DNA from: Chamaea fasciata
Lineage: Eukaryota > Chordata > Aves > Passeriformes > Sylviidae
Reading direction: 5' to 3'
Length of the DNA stretch: 64,000 bases
NCBI GenBank assembly: GCA_029207755.1
Contig: JARCOQ010000012.1
Location: forward strand, 14,823,679 to 14,887,678
In this document: positions 42,540-54,500 of the stretch, one piece after another
How positions within the stretch are numbered: position 1 is the stretch's first letter
Layout: each line of letters begins with the position of its first letter
Position numbers and translations under genes: made by a program
The notes under the pieces: generated by a model
The model's database searches: none
What the model saw: the letters and a program-made list of their open reading frames with translations, nothing else
Told to the model about the DNA's origin: nothing

Positions 42540-43375
42540 CAAGAGTATTGTAATTCAGCTTCCTTTGTTAAAAAAAAACAAAACAAAACAACCCAAAAAA
42601 CATAGAACAACCCGAACATTGAACAGATTTGTTAAACCACGGACGTAAAAGGATCGAGAAATACTACAAACCAAAACAAAAACCAAAAAACATTGCGGGA
42701 GACATCTTGTTGTCCAAGGCCATTGGATTCAGGAGCTGCTGGCTGCCCAGCCCTCAGTCAGTGGAATTGCTGCGCTGCCAGGAGCACAAACGTTGGGAAT
42801 ACGCAGCGCTTACTGGAGAAGAGAATTAAGACTATAAGATATTTACCCCTTTCAAATAAATAGAGTGCCATCTACAGCAATATTTAAATTAGTAAAACAG
42901 GTTGGGGGTGTTTTTTTGTTTTTTTTGTTTTTTTTTTAAAGCAACCAAATATAACAAAATCGTAAATCAGGTCTAGGTTTTCTTGTGTGTGTTAAGAGCC
43001 TTTTTTTTTTTTCCTGTGTTTTTAAAAAAAACAACAACAAAAATACAAAGCAAAGTCTCCAAAAAGTCAGATTCTTCACCAAGAGCGAAGGTCACCCTCC
43101 CTTTGTTCTGAGGGTGGGAGAGAGGTCTGGGAACCACTCAAAATCCTCCCTCTCCAAGGATTCTGGTGGGACTTGGGCCTCCCCCTGTCCTCGGAACAAA
43201 TCAGGATTTTTTTCCCTGTGTCTGACGTTGACCCTGGGATGGGGAGAATCCCTGTGCCAGGCTGAGCGTCAGCCCTCGGGGAGAGCTCAGGTGTAGCTAT
43301 AGTCTCTTTCAGGCAGTTTAGAAATTAATTCAGTGTTTAAAAAAATACTTTTTTTTTATTTTTACTCATTACCAC
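42540..43375. other. AU-rich block resembling a 3' UTR, strand uncertain
   Basis: An AT-rich segment has long A and T runs and unique-looking stretches such as CTACAGCAATATTTAAATTA and GTGTAGCTATAGTCTC. Read on the minus strand it resembles a vertebrate 3' UTR tail (GTAGATGGCACTCTATTTATT). On the plus strand it has AATAAA at 42855-42860. It could be the distal SLC7A5 3' UTR, an independent transcript, or conserved non-coding DNA. No canonical minus-strand poly(A) signal was found at its left end. Confidence 0.35.
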
Positions 43376-43649
43376 TTCCACAGCTGGAGGAAGCAACACC
43401 CCTTCTCAGGCAAGGAATGGGGTGGGGAGAGCATGGACTAATCCTTTGGATAAGGGATCCTTCGGGATCACCGACCCCGAGGCACGTTTCCTATCATGGC
43501 ATCATCAAACTGGAAGCTTCTGGCTGCACCAGCAGCATCCCCCACACATTCCCAACCCAGCTCCAGTTCCAGTTCCAGCTGGGAAGAACTCGAGCCCAGG
43601 CAAACCCAGCACAATCCTGGGTGTAACTCCTGGGATGTCCTGGCAGGGA

Positions 43650-43985
43650 TAAAGGAGCAGATTCCCATCCCTGCAGGGATGAAGGAGCAGATTTCCCATC
43701 CCTGGAGGGATAAAGGAGCAGATTTCCCATCCCTGGAGGGATAAAGGAGCAGATTCCCATCCCTGGAGGGATGAGGGAGCAGATTCCCATCCCTGGAGGG
43801 AGGAGGGAGCAGATTCCCATCCCTGCAGGGATGAAGGAGCAGATTCCCATCCCTGCAGGAATGAAGGAGCAGATTCCCATCCCTGGAGGGATGAGGGAGC
43901 AGATTCCCATCCCTGGAGGGATAAAGGAGCAGATTCCCATCCCTGCAGGGATGAGGGAGCAGATTCCCATCCCTGCAGGGATCTC
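43650..43985. repeat. minisatellite, 30-bp unit, about 11 copies
   Basis: Units read GGAGCAGATTCCCATCCCTG then CAGGGATGAA. CTGGAGGG alternates with CTGCAGGG, and ATAAAGG with ATGAGGG. A period divisible by 3 gives open frames on both strands with ten-residue repeats such as MKEQIPIPAG, which are artefacts. Confidence 0.96.
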
Positions 43986-45025
43986 CCTGCTCGGCAGCCA
44001 AGAGTGGCTGGCGCTGGCTCATCCCAGAGCTGGGGACGCTCCCAGGGCTGGCACAAGGCTGGGATTCAATCCCTGGGGTCACAGCCAGAGCTCAGCACCA
44101 GCCTGGAGCCGCCTGGCCCTGGGGCTGCCCTTTCCCAACCTCCAGGAGCTGCTTTGTTGCAGGCCTTTCCCAATTCTGTGTCAGGAGGTTGCACAGTGGG
44201 TGGAGGGAAGGCTGGCATCCCACGGGAACAGCCCCGAGCAGCCGGAGCCTTGTGCAAGGACAACGTTTGGTTTGGCAGTTTCCTCCTGGATTTGTTTGGA
44301 AGTTTTATTTTCTATGAAAGCCCGAGGGCGCCGTGGCCTCGGCTGAAGGCACAGGTACCTTCCCAGACTGAGTGCAAACATTCCCTGGGATTCCAGGGCT
44401 CAGCCACTGGGAATCTCTCTCCAGGGTTGGGAAGTCACAGCCCCACTGCTCCTGCCCAGACCCATCACGGAGCAGCCCCTGGAGGAGCCCAGTTTATTCC
44501 CTTGCCTGAGCCACCCACTGGGAGAGGACTTGGACAACAACAAAGCCACTTCCCAGGAGTTTCAGTCCAGCTCCAGGGCCTTTAAAGTTTGTTCAACTGT
44601 GCCAGAGTCCCTTTGAACTCCGTGGCCACCGAGGGGGCCGTTCCAAACAAAAGCCTGTTTACCAGAACACGGTGTCTGAGATGGAAAACACTGCAAATTC
44701 TGCAGGAAGTTGTTTTCTTTAAAAAAAAAAAAGTCATTAAAATCCACCAAGATGACATAAATCCCCCTGGTTTCTGCAGGGTTGAGCAGGGCTGGTTCCC
44801 CTCCCAGCTGGAGGAAGGGTTCCTTTAGAAAGAGGAACCCAACGGGTACGGAAGTGCCTGGCCAGCAGCTCCTGCTGTGTTTAGCAATCCCTGCAGGATG
44901 CTATTCCGTGAACACCCCAAACAACTGCCAGCCTGGGAGCCTGCACTCAACAACAACTGGAGAGGAGCAAGGACTGGAAGCTGGGCTGAGTTCAGGGAGC
45001 ACGGGACGGCTGCAGCACAGCCACG

Positions 45026-45081
45026 GCGCCGCCGCCGCCGCTCCCTGACCTTCAAGGTCTTTTCCAACCTCAATTCCATGG
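45026..45081 (+). repeat. GCC run plus CR1-like tail
   Basis: A short GCCGCCGCCGCCGC run is followed by CTTCAAGGTCTTTTCCAACC and TCAATTCCATGG, which looks like the last bases of a CR1 copy. Confidence 0.5.
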
Positions 45082-45899
45082 ACAAAACAGCTCCAGCTGT
45101 ACTTGCAGGGAGCTGTCCATGGAACAGATTCCTGTGGAACCTCCTTTAGGTCACTGTGGTTGCAGGGTCCTCGTGGGAAAGGTTCCTTTCCCTCCGTGAC
45201 TGACCACAGGCTCCAAAGAGCTCAACAGAGAAACAACAGGAAAAATCCCACCTCCATTGCTGGGAATGATGGGGAAACTCTGGGAACTCTCTGTCACTCT
45301 CCCTGCCCTCCCTGACACACCTCACTCCATGTTTGAGGAAAACAAGCAGCAAGGAGGTCTTTCCAGGGAGGAATTCTCCCTTTTCCACACCCAAATCCAT
45401 CAGAGCAGCCCAAGGCGAGGGCAGACGTTGCTGAGCCAAAGGAAAAGCTGCCAGGCTGGACAGCAGAGGCTGTGGCAGCCATTCCCACGATTGGAGAAAC
45501 TACCTTTTGTCTTTTCTTTCTAAAATGAAAATCAGTTTTACCCCTTCTCTCATTATCTCCCAAACCTCCAGGAAAAACCAGCCCAAGCTCTTCCAGCCAT
45601 GTCACCAAGCTCTGGTGGAGGGCAGCTGAGGGGGAATCAATGACTCCAGGGTGAAAGAAATCAGCTTTTCGGCAGATAAACTTTGAGATGTGAGATGAGA
45701 GCTGTGGCTGACCAAACTCAGCCCTTCTGCGGCTCTGTGCTGGTACCTGGTTCAGTTTCTTCCTAAACCTCTATTGCCAAGGAGATGCTGATGAGATCCC
45801 CACGAATGTGGGGTCAGTGCCAGAGGCTCAGGTTAGTATAAGAGACAGATCTTCAGCAGCAAGTGAAAAATCACGGAAATCCACGAGAAGCAAAGCAAG

Positions 45900-45962
45900 C
45901 CAGGTGAGGATTTCATTAAAATCCGTTAATTGCTTAAACAATTAATTTTTACGTGACAGCTC
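45900..45962. promoter_or_regulatory. candidate conserved element with TAATT cluster
   Basis: CATTAAAATCCGTTAATTGC and AACAATTAATTTTTACGTGA make a tight AT-rich homeodomain-like cluster with an ACGTGAC CRE/E-box-like motif. Confidence 0.25.
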
Positions 45963-46518
45963 CTCTTTCAAACCAGCGTGAAAGGGTCACCAGGAGGACA
46001 CTGTGATGGTCATCACCTGATGGACAAGGTGTCCAAGCCAACCTTTGGGAGGTGTGGCCCCAGCCCTGAGCTCTCTGTGGAGGGCCCTTAGTGCCAGCTG
46101 ATTTTGGGTCCAGTGGCTGAGATTCCAGTGCCTTTGCTTTGCATCCCAAGGAATTCTGCTGGTGGGTTTTGGCACTGGGAGCCCCCATGCTGAACCCAGG
46201 CCCTGCAGGAGCTGCCCTGAGACCTCACAGCCAGAAAAACCTGCAGCTGGAGGGGCAGGTGACAGACTGAGGTCCCCTCTCCATGGAACAGGGGCTGTCA
46301 TTTCCCATCACTGCTCAAAACCATCTCAGCCTCCGGCTGGAAGAAGCCAAAACTCGAGTTCGGGTTTTGTGATTCATGACCCGATTTATGCCAAAGCCTC
46401 TCCACAGGCATCAGATCCAAGATGCTCCAACTCATTGCACTGGCCAAAACCCCTGGGTTCTGCCCTCTGGATATTCCCAAAGCAGCTGCAAATCCTCATG
46501 GATTAACTCAGCTCCCAG

Positions 46519-46605
46519 AGAGCTGGACTGGGAATCTCCACACTGTCACTGAGCTGGACTGGGAATCTCCACACTGTCACTGAGCTGATTTAGGAATCTC
46601 CACAC
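46519..46605. repeat. 31-bp tandem repeat, about 2.7 copies
   Basis: AGCTGGACTGGGAATCTCCA followed by CACTGTCACTG repeats twice, and a third truncated unit carries GATTTAGG. Confidence 0.85.
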
Positions 46606-47349
46606 CAGCTGCCATGGAATGAAGAGCTGATTGTCTCCCCTGCTCCTGCCTCGGAGCAGGACACGGGGCTGGCAGTGTGGGAGTGTGGGGCTGCACCTGG
46701 ACACGGTCACAGAGCTGGGCAGGAGCTGTGCCTGCCCCAGGACAACCTGGAGCGCTGCACAACTTCCCAGGACAAAGTGAGTACCACGGTGTCCTTAATG
46801 CCCCTTCATCCCAACGAACTCTGCTACAAGGAGAATGAATCCAGTGGGAAGTCACAGGTCCCGGAGCAGCCCGGCTTCCCAACTGCCAAGTTCACACCAA
46901 AAATTGGGAAATAGTTCACCAAGCCACCTGCACAAAGCACGAGCACAAAGATCGGCAACACAGACAGCAAAGCAGCTCCAGTGAGGAAAAGATCAGAGTT
47001 CCAAGAGATGTCAGGGAGCAGAGGCACAATGAGCAAACGGTTCGGGAACGGCAGCTTTCCAAAAGGTGACACTTGGGACCAAAGAAAGCAACATGTCCCT
47101 AGGGGGACAGTGCTGACTACTTGGGAACTACAGGAATTCTGGGTGTGCTCAGGGCTGGGATGGTACCACCCACGTCTGGAGATCAGGATTTCACGTGCAG
47201 ATCATGGACTGTGCTCAGGGATCGCTCCTGGAACAGGAGGGTGGTGCTGGCATCTCACCAAGGCAGACCTGGTGCACAAAGGAGGGTCAGGGCCGGGCCC
47301 TGCTCCTCAGAGCAGAACCACTTTCATTACTCAGGGGTGGGCACACATG

Positions 47350-47506
47350 CTCAGAGAAGCTGTGGCTGCCCCTGGATCCCTGGAGTGTCCAAGGCCAGGT
47401 TGGACAGGGCTTGGAGCAGCCTGGGACAGTGGAAGGTGTCCCTGCCATGGCAGGGGTGGCACTGGATGAACTTTGAGGTCCCTTCCCACCCATACCATTC
47501 CATGAT
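47350..47506 (+). mobile_element. CR1 LINE 3' fragment
   Basis: Sense: AGAGAAGCTGTGGCTGCCCC, GTGTCCAAGGCCAGGTTGGA, GGAAGGTGTCCCTGCCATGG and CCATACCATTCCATGATC. Confidence 0.92.
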
Positions 47507-48484
47507 CTCCAGCCAGCCAGGACATCTGCCCTTGCCCACAGCCCAGAGCCAGGTGGTCCCATTTCTGTGGCACATCCCAGAGGAAACACAGCAGGACAGA
47601 GGGAGCAGTGCCAGGAGAGAGCCCAGGGAATGTGCCAGGGCAATCCCCAGCCTTGGCTTCTCTCTGCAGATGGTTTAGGGGCAAACACGGCTCCCTGAGC
47701 AGGGCCATGAGGAGAGAGCACGGAGCTGCTCATGCCATGCTGGATGAAAGGCTGGCACAGGAAAGCATGGAATGAGCAAGCCAAGGACTTGGCCTTGTGC
47801 TGAGTGCAGCTCCTGGGCTCCTCAGCAGGAACTGCCCCCTCAGGGCTCATTCCCAGGGGTGGGCAGTGTGGGGAAGAGCATCCTGGAGGGCTGGCTCAGA
47901 TCTGAGAGTGGTGATCCAAACCCAAAGGCTGGCAGGGCCCTGAGTGACACAGTGACACTCAGATGAGGCCCCCCCACGTCACTGATCCTGCTCTGCCTTG
48001 TCCCACTGCCAGGGGGGCTGTGAGTTTGGGGCACTGAGCCAACAGCAGCCAACCTCTGCCTCCCACCCCCCACCTGGGCCAGGTAAGGCAGCTCAGGACC
48101 CCCCCAGGGCTCTGTGGCAGCCCCAGTTCCCCCCCAGGCACTCTGAACACTCAAACCAGGCTCCAGCAGATCCCAGAGCCAAGGCAAAGGAGCCCCCCAG
48201 AGCCGAGCACAGCCCTCACACACACACACAGGGCACAGGCAGCACCCCTCTGGAATTGCCCTTTGGAATTCCTCCTCCTGGCTCGTACCAAGGACTTCTT
48301 CTGGCTGGTCTGTGGGGCTGGGAGGGGCTGGAGGGGCTGAGGGAGCTGAGCAGAGTCTTGGGGCTGTGGTGGCACCAGGAGGCAGCTCCAGTGCCCGGAA
48401 TTCAGGAGTGAGGGGTCGGATCCTTGTGTCATCTCAAAATAACCTTGTGCGTTTCCTCGAGCTCAGTGTCCCTGCTCTTCCTGC

Positions 48485-48540
48485 CTACGATTCCTGAGGA
48501 ACCACTTCCATCAGCTTCTGGCACAGCACGGTGGCAGAGA
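48485..48540 (-). CDS. SLC7A5: SLC7A5 last exon (C-terminal tail)
   Basis: [17 protein letters not shown] then TAG at 48485-48487. It equals human residues 491-507. The acceptor is CTCTCCACAG. Phe490 is split across the intron. Confidence 0.94.
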
Positions 48541-51500
48541 CTGTGGAGAGAGCAAAGGACAGGTCAGGGATCACCCCCAGCAGAAACCTGGGTCCACCAG
48601 GGAAGGGCTGAGCCCTCTGTTCCCCACCCTGGTCCAAATGAAGGCTTGAAATATCCCATGGATGCTCCCTGCTCCATCCCACGGATGCTCCCATCTCCAT
48701 CCCACAGATGCTCCCATCTCCATTCCCAGAATTCAAACCTCACACCAGGAGCTCTGCTCCTGCAGCCAGGACCCTGCCCTGCTCCAGGGCTCCTGGACAC
48801 AGCTTCTCCCTGCCTGCTAACTGTGCTAATTGCAGCCAGAACTGACCCAGGAATGGGCATGGAATGTCCATTCCAGGGGCAGATTTCCCAGGAAAAGGTG
48901 CTAAACTGAGGTAATTTTATCATCCCACCCATCCAAACACTCCTCTGCCCCCTGCTGCTCCACTCTGTGCTTGGACATCACAAAATATTCCTGCATGGCA
49001 AAACTAATTCAAAGCACAGCCAAGTGAGGCTCAGATCAGCTGGAGGTGATCAGATTATCTGCAGGGCATCAATAAATCACATTTTAACTTTCTGTCCTTC
49101 TCACTGGACATTTGCAGGATCGTCACTGTCTGTTCCCAGAATATTTTCAATATTCTCCTTCCAATCCTTTGGTGGAGGCAAACAATGAATATGGTAATTT
49201 GCCACCCAGGCATTGCAAAAATGGCTTTTCCAGGAACTGAGCCTAATACCCAGGATAAAAAAAAGTGAGTGTGGGACAGAGAGACGGGGGAAAGGAAGAA
49301 TAACGAGTGCCGAGTGCTGCTGAAAGCTTTTTTTCTTCCTCATGAAACACCCAGCTAAGGCTGGGCACTTCTCCTTGCCTGCTTTTCTGGGTCAGCCCCT
49401 TGCAGGAGAGCTGCTGAGCTCAGTTACTGGGCCAGCAGGGATTGCCTTTCTGGGCTCAGCTGCTGAGGCGGAGGTTCTGTGTGCCAAGCACAGCCTCTCC
49501 ATCCCTCCACACACACCCTGGCTCTGGGACAGCTGCTGGTAAACCTTGGAGCAGCACCTTAAAAATGAACCTGAGAGAAAAACATCCAGGGGAGCTTCCC
49601 TTCCCTCTGCTCTGCTGCCAGGGGGGATGCCAAGGAAAGCTTTGCCTGGATCCCAAATGTTAGCACTGCCTAAGCCATGGATTGGGACTAACTGTGGGTT
49701 TTAAGCAAACTGAGGCCGGCTGTGCTCAGTCCTTCCTACACCACAGGGAAGGGATTCTTTGCTGAGCAAAGGTGTGACCCTGGATTTTTCCAGGAGCAGG
49801 GAATTCTGCTCTGTTGCTAACAACCTCTTTGCCAGGATTAAAATCCCCTAAAAACATGGTCTTGGTCCCAAACTCTCCCATTATTGCAAACCAGGATGCA
49901 TTTTGGGCGCTTGGCACATGTGGCAATCATCAGGATAATCTTGTTCCCATGAAAGAGGAATGGAGCAGAGCCAGGATTTTGGAAGCTCCTCCAGAGGGAG
50001 GAGAGCCAGCGCTGCCAGCTGCAGCACAGCACTGGGAAACTTTTTGGGAGCCAAAGCTGCTCCTCCCTGGAGATACTCACAGATGGCTTGGAGAATCCAC
50101 TTGGGCTTGTTTTGCCACCAGACCCCGAAGTAGTAAATGGGGATCCCACTGAGGATGATGGCAAAGCCAATCCCACATTCCACGGGCGTCATCCAGAAGG
50201 AAACAGCGATGAGGAACAGGCAGGCCAGGATGAAGAAGATGGGCAGGCAGATGTTCACCTGGGCAGGGAGCAAGGAACAGCTTAGGAGATGTGCCAGGGG
50301 AGGCTTTCCAGGAGCTTATCCAGCCTGAGGAGGGGCAGGATTATTGTTCCCCCACAGCCAAGAGCCTTTCTCAGCACCTTTTTGGACCTCAGTTCCATGA
50401 TTCCATAAATCCGTATCCAAATCATCAGCACCAAACCCCAAACCCAGCAGAGGCACAGCACAAGCTGGGGCTGTTTCCCAGGGGACTCCAAGCAGGGCAG
50501 CCCAGCTGTGAGAAGAAAACCCCAAAACCAAAGGGAACAGGCAGCAAAGATTCGCTTTGGGAAGGCACCAGTCCAGGCCCGTGGATTTGTTCCCCTGTGG
50601 GTGCTGCTGCCTGGCAGGGACCCGAGTGTGGGATGAGGGAAAAACAGCCTTTGGGGGCGAGGCTCGGGGGGCTGACAGGAGCTTGGCCTCCCCCCAGATG
50701 GGACACGGGGCTGCCAAGCTGGCCAAGGACACCGGGGACAGAGCTCGGCACGGGGCCGGCTGCTTTAGCACTGAACTATTTTAAGGGAATTCCAGGGGAG
50801 TACAGAGAGTTACGCTGAGCCACAGCCTGTCTGGTACTCATGGAGAGTGATCCCAGCACACCCCTGTCACCCAGAGCCCCCTCACGGCGCTGTCCCCAAG
50901 GCAGCTCTTAGTGCCCCTGCACGGATTCAGCAGCAGGGACACCTCCGTTAGCTACAGCACAAGAATTTCCCTGCAATGCCAGCCCCTTCTCCATGCAGGA
51001 GCAGCAGCTGAGCCTCCCCCGGTGCGGGGCAGGGCTCCCCTGGCAGTGGCCACCTCCTCCTCACCTTGATGGGTCTCTCCAGCTCCGGCTTCTTGTAGCG
51101 CAGCCACATCATCCCGATGATGGCCAGGGCCACACACAGCCAGTTGAAGAAGCTGAAGAAGTTGATGACTGAGAAGATGTTGTTGGAGAAGGCATAGAGC
51201 AGGGTCATGACACACTGAATCCAGGGAAAAGGCCATTAGGGAAAGGCAGCAGGCAAAACCACCTACGTTACAACACTAAATGGAGGTATTTAGGGGAAAC
51301 ACCTGCCAGGAAAGGGATCACATGGACTATTTTTTATTAATTTAAGCTATTTTCAATTGGTGCCTGGAACCATTTCCATAGGATCATGGAATGGTTTAGG
51401 TTGGAAGGACCTCAAAGCTTAAAGGACCTCTAGTTCCAACCTCCTGCCATGGGCAGGAACACCTTCCCCTGTCCCAGGTTCCTCCAAGCCCTGTCCAGGC

Positions 51501-54500
51501 TGGCCTTGGACACTCCCAGGGACGGGAAGAATTCAAGCCAGAAGTGGACAGTGAGGACATGACGGGTCCATCTCCCGTGGGCACATGCAGGAACGGCTGT
51601 GGCTCCACTGCAGAGGGATGCCAGCCCTGCTCCATGCCCCAGCCCAGCCCCAGGCTCACCGTGAACACGAGGGACGGGACGGGGGTGAGCAGCCGGGGGT
51701 GGATCATGGACAGGATGGAAGGCAGGTGCCCCTCTCGGGATCCCACGAAGAACAGCCTGGGAGGGGACACAGAGAGGGGACACAGTGCAGTCGCAGCCCT
51801 GCAGGGCTCTGTGCTCAGCACAGAACAAGTGGGGCCAGCCTGAGCTCAGCCCTGGCAGCCCTGAGGCAGGACTGGAACTCCAGGACTGGAACAGCAGTCC
51901 CTGACTCACCAGGGAGACTGGACATGGCCAGGGAATGCAGGAAGGATGGATTTATACCCTGCTCTCCAGGGACAGCCATTAAGTGACCCCTCAGGCAACC
52001 CAGGGATGTGTCAGAGCCGGAACCATCTCAGTCTTGCCCCTGCCCAGCCTTTCTCCCCTTCCCGAGGGATTCTCAGCCCTGAAGTTTCCCAACTTTCTGC
52101 TTTTCATTAAAGCCACTTTCTCAGCAGCCCCGAGCCCTGAGCCTGTGTCTGGTTCTGGTTTATTGACCTCACCAGGACTTTGCCTGAGGAACAGCAGACT
52201 GAGCCCACTGAAAGGTTGCCTTTAATCTGGTTTTGAAGTCTGACTTTGTCTTCCTGCATTCCCCACACGGCCTCCAGGCCCTCCAGACTTTGTGTCTGTC
52301 CACAGCCACTCTCTGGAGGAGAACTCCAAAGGAACAGGAACTGGGCACAGCCTGTAAACAAAAGCCACAGGATTGAGCAAGGAACCTACCGGGAAGAAGT
52401 GAAAAGAGATCCATTGACAGACCCAAAGCACGAGAGCCCCACAAAGACAGGGATGATCCAGGACATGATGCCGAGGTGGTAGTTCCCAAAATCCTAAATG
52501 GGGGACAACGAGAGACATTTCACACTCACAAAGTCCCAAAAACCTCAGAGCTGCCGACAAAGAATATTTGGAGAAATCTCAACAAATGGCACAGCTCAGT
52601 GCTGAAGTTGTGACGGAGTTTCCCATATTCCCACGTGCTGCTCCCCTTTCCTGAAAAAGCAGATTGTGGAATTGCTGAAACACAGCAGCAGCCAGCCCTT
52701 CCCTCAGGGCCAGGACACGACATTTATCCACCAGCTATCGGAAAGTTCAAGATCAAACGGAAACTGTGAGGAAACTCAGACAGCAGCTCCTGCCAAGTGC
52801 TGAGTCAGGAGCTGGGACACAGCCCTGGGGACAGCAGGGACCTGGCCTTGCAGCTTTTTGTCGCAGGCTCAGCCTGTGCTGCTCCACTGCGGGTTTGCAC
52901 CAACAATACGGGATTGATTCCCAGCCTCTGTTCTTCCAGGCCAGGCTGCACAGGGCTTGGAGAACCTGGGAGAGCGGAAAGTGTCCCTGCCTATGACAGG
53001 AGGAGGGAGGGGATGAGCCTTCAGGTCCCTTCCCACCCAAACCATTCCAGGATTCCTGCAGCACAGGCCGTGGCTGGAGCAGGACCTCAGTCCCAACCTG
53101 AAGGATGGACCGGTGTCACCTGAGGGGCTCAGCTCATCCTGGGCTGGGAGATTCCCCCTGAAGCTCTGAATAATCCTGGTCAGGCTCAGTCTGCCAGGTC
53201 TGCTTGCTTCTGAAGCCATCAGGGCTCCTGACCACACTGGCATTTTAACTAACAGAAGTATTATTTTCCTCTCTTAATTAAAACAAGGAAGACAGAGAGA
53301 GAGAGAACAATCCAGTTCAGTGCTGACTGAGTGACCTTTCCCCATAAATATCAAGCTCTGGTAGCTGATGGGCAGTCACAAGGCCAGCAGCAACCTTTCC
53401 TAGCTGGGAATGAAGAGCAGCACTGAGTGCCACTGAGGATAATCCCCCGGGGATCACACTGTTCCTCCCTGCTCCCATCACGCTGCTCCTTATCTCCTGC
53501 TCACCATCAGGCTTTCTGCAAGCAGCCCTGAGCAGCCTGGAACAAAGCAGGGCATTAGTGCAGCGATTCCAAGGCTGATTTCACCTGCCCCGGGATGAGT
53601 CAGGCTGGAGCAGCGGGGATCTTACCACGGCCACGGCCTCGGACGTCAGCATCTGCTCGGTGCTCAGCGTGGTGAAGTAAGCCAAGTTGGTCAGCACATA
53701 CACCAGAGTGACGACAGGCAGGGAGATGATGATAGCCAGGGGCAGGTTTCTAGGAAAGAAAAAACATCCTTCGTCCTGGAGCAGCTCGGAGGAGGGAGCT
53801 GCTGATCCCAGGGATGGCCACCCTCCCGCGCTTGCTTTGTTTGAGCCGCTCCGTTCTCTGGCTTTTCTGTGTCCAGTGTCCCAGGCACACACTGCTCCCA
53901 CAGGAGAGGGCACATCCACAATGAACAGGCTGCCCAAGGACTGGGGCAGTCCCCATCCCTCAAAACCCACGTGGATGTGGCACTTGAGGCCATGGTTAGT
54001 GTGAACATGGTGCTGGTTTCAGGGTTTTAAAGGTCTTTTCCAGCCTTTCCGTGGCTCCCTGAGCAGCCTGGAGGCTGCAGATGGACAGGGAAGGATGACG
54101 GTAGAAGGGATTTTTTTTTGCATGGAGAGGCCCTGGCTGCCTGGGCAAGCAGGAATCCAAGATCACCACAAAGGCAATTAATTCAAAGTACCCAGTGGCA
54201 CCAGCACAGGGATTCTCTCTGGGCAGAGGAGCTCCCTTGTGCTGGGGGGATTCCTGGGGGAGAAGGGAATCTCTGGGATGCATTGGGCAGTTTTAGGCTC
54301 TACCTAAACTCAACTGTCTGGCCTGAGGGAGCTCAAAGAAAAGGAGGTCAGGCACAGCCAAAGTGGGTCTGTGAACAGCCTGTGTCGGTACAAATCCGCC
54401 TTTCCCAACAGTTTAACTTCATTTGTGAAGGGAAAGTGCAGAACGAAACCCTGCTTGGTGCCACTCTAATTGCTCCAAGCCACAGGAGCAGAGTCAAATA

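Larger units (their letters stand above)
27650..48484. other. KLHDC4-SLC7A5 intergenic region
   Basis: About 20 kb without a recognised protein exon. Open frames occur, the longest inside minisatellites or compositionally biased sequence, but none shows a known domain or a splice-consistent structure. The named repeats, candidate elements and an AU-rich UTR-like block are listed separately. Stretches 28050-30320, 34000-35300, 36000-37900 and 39700-41500 appear to be unique sequence in which nothing specific was recognised. The SLC7A5 3' UTR must occupy part of the right end. Confidence 0.65.
43376..48484 (-). other. SLC7A5: SLC7A5 downstream region, 3' UTR of undetermined length
   Basis: The mammalian SLC7A5 mRNA has a 3' UTR of a few kilobases, so part of this interval should be transcribed UTR. 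Minus-strand AATAAA hexamers occur at 44493-44498 and 44304-44309. No other signal was convincing, so the end cannot be fixed. A CR1 copy and the 30-bp minisatellite lie within it. Confidence 0.3.

Noticed and set aside
43468..44346. Open frames on both strands with repeated MKEQIPIPAG or MGICSFIPAG peptides
   Set aside because: Translation of the 30-bp minisatellite. Simultaneous open frames on both strands show it is repeat composition.
47121..47850. Long open frames on both strands near 47.1-47.9 kb
   Set aside because: They contain the translated CR1 3' tail, a stretch that recurs in every CR1 copy in the window and is non-coding.
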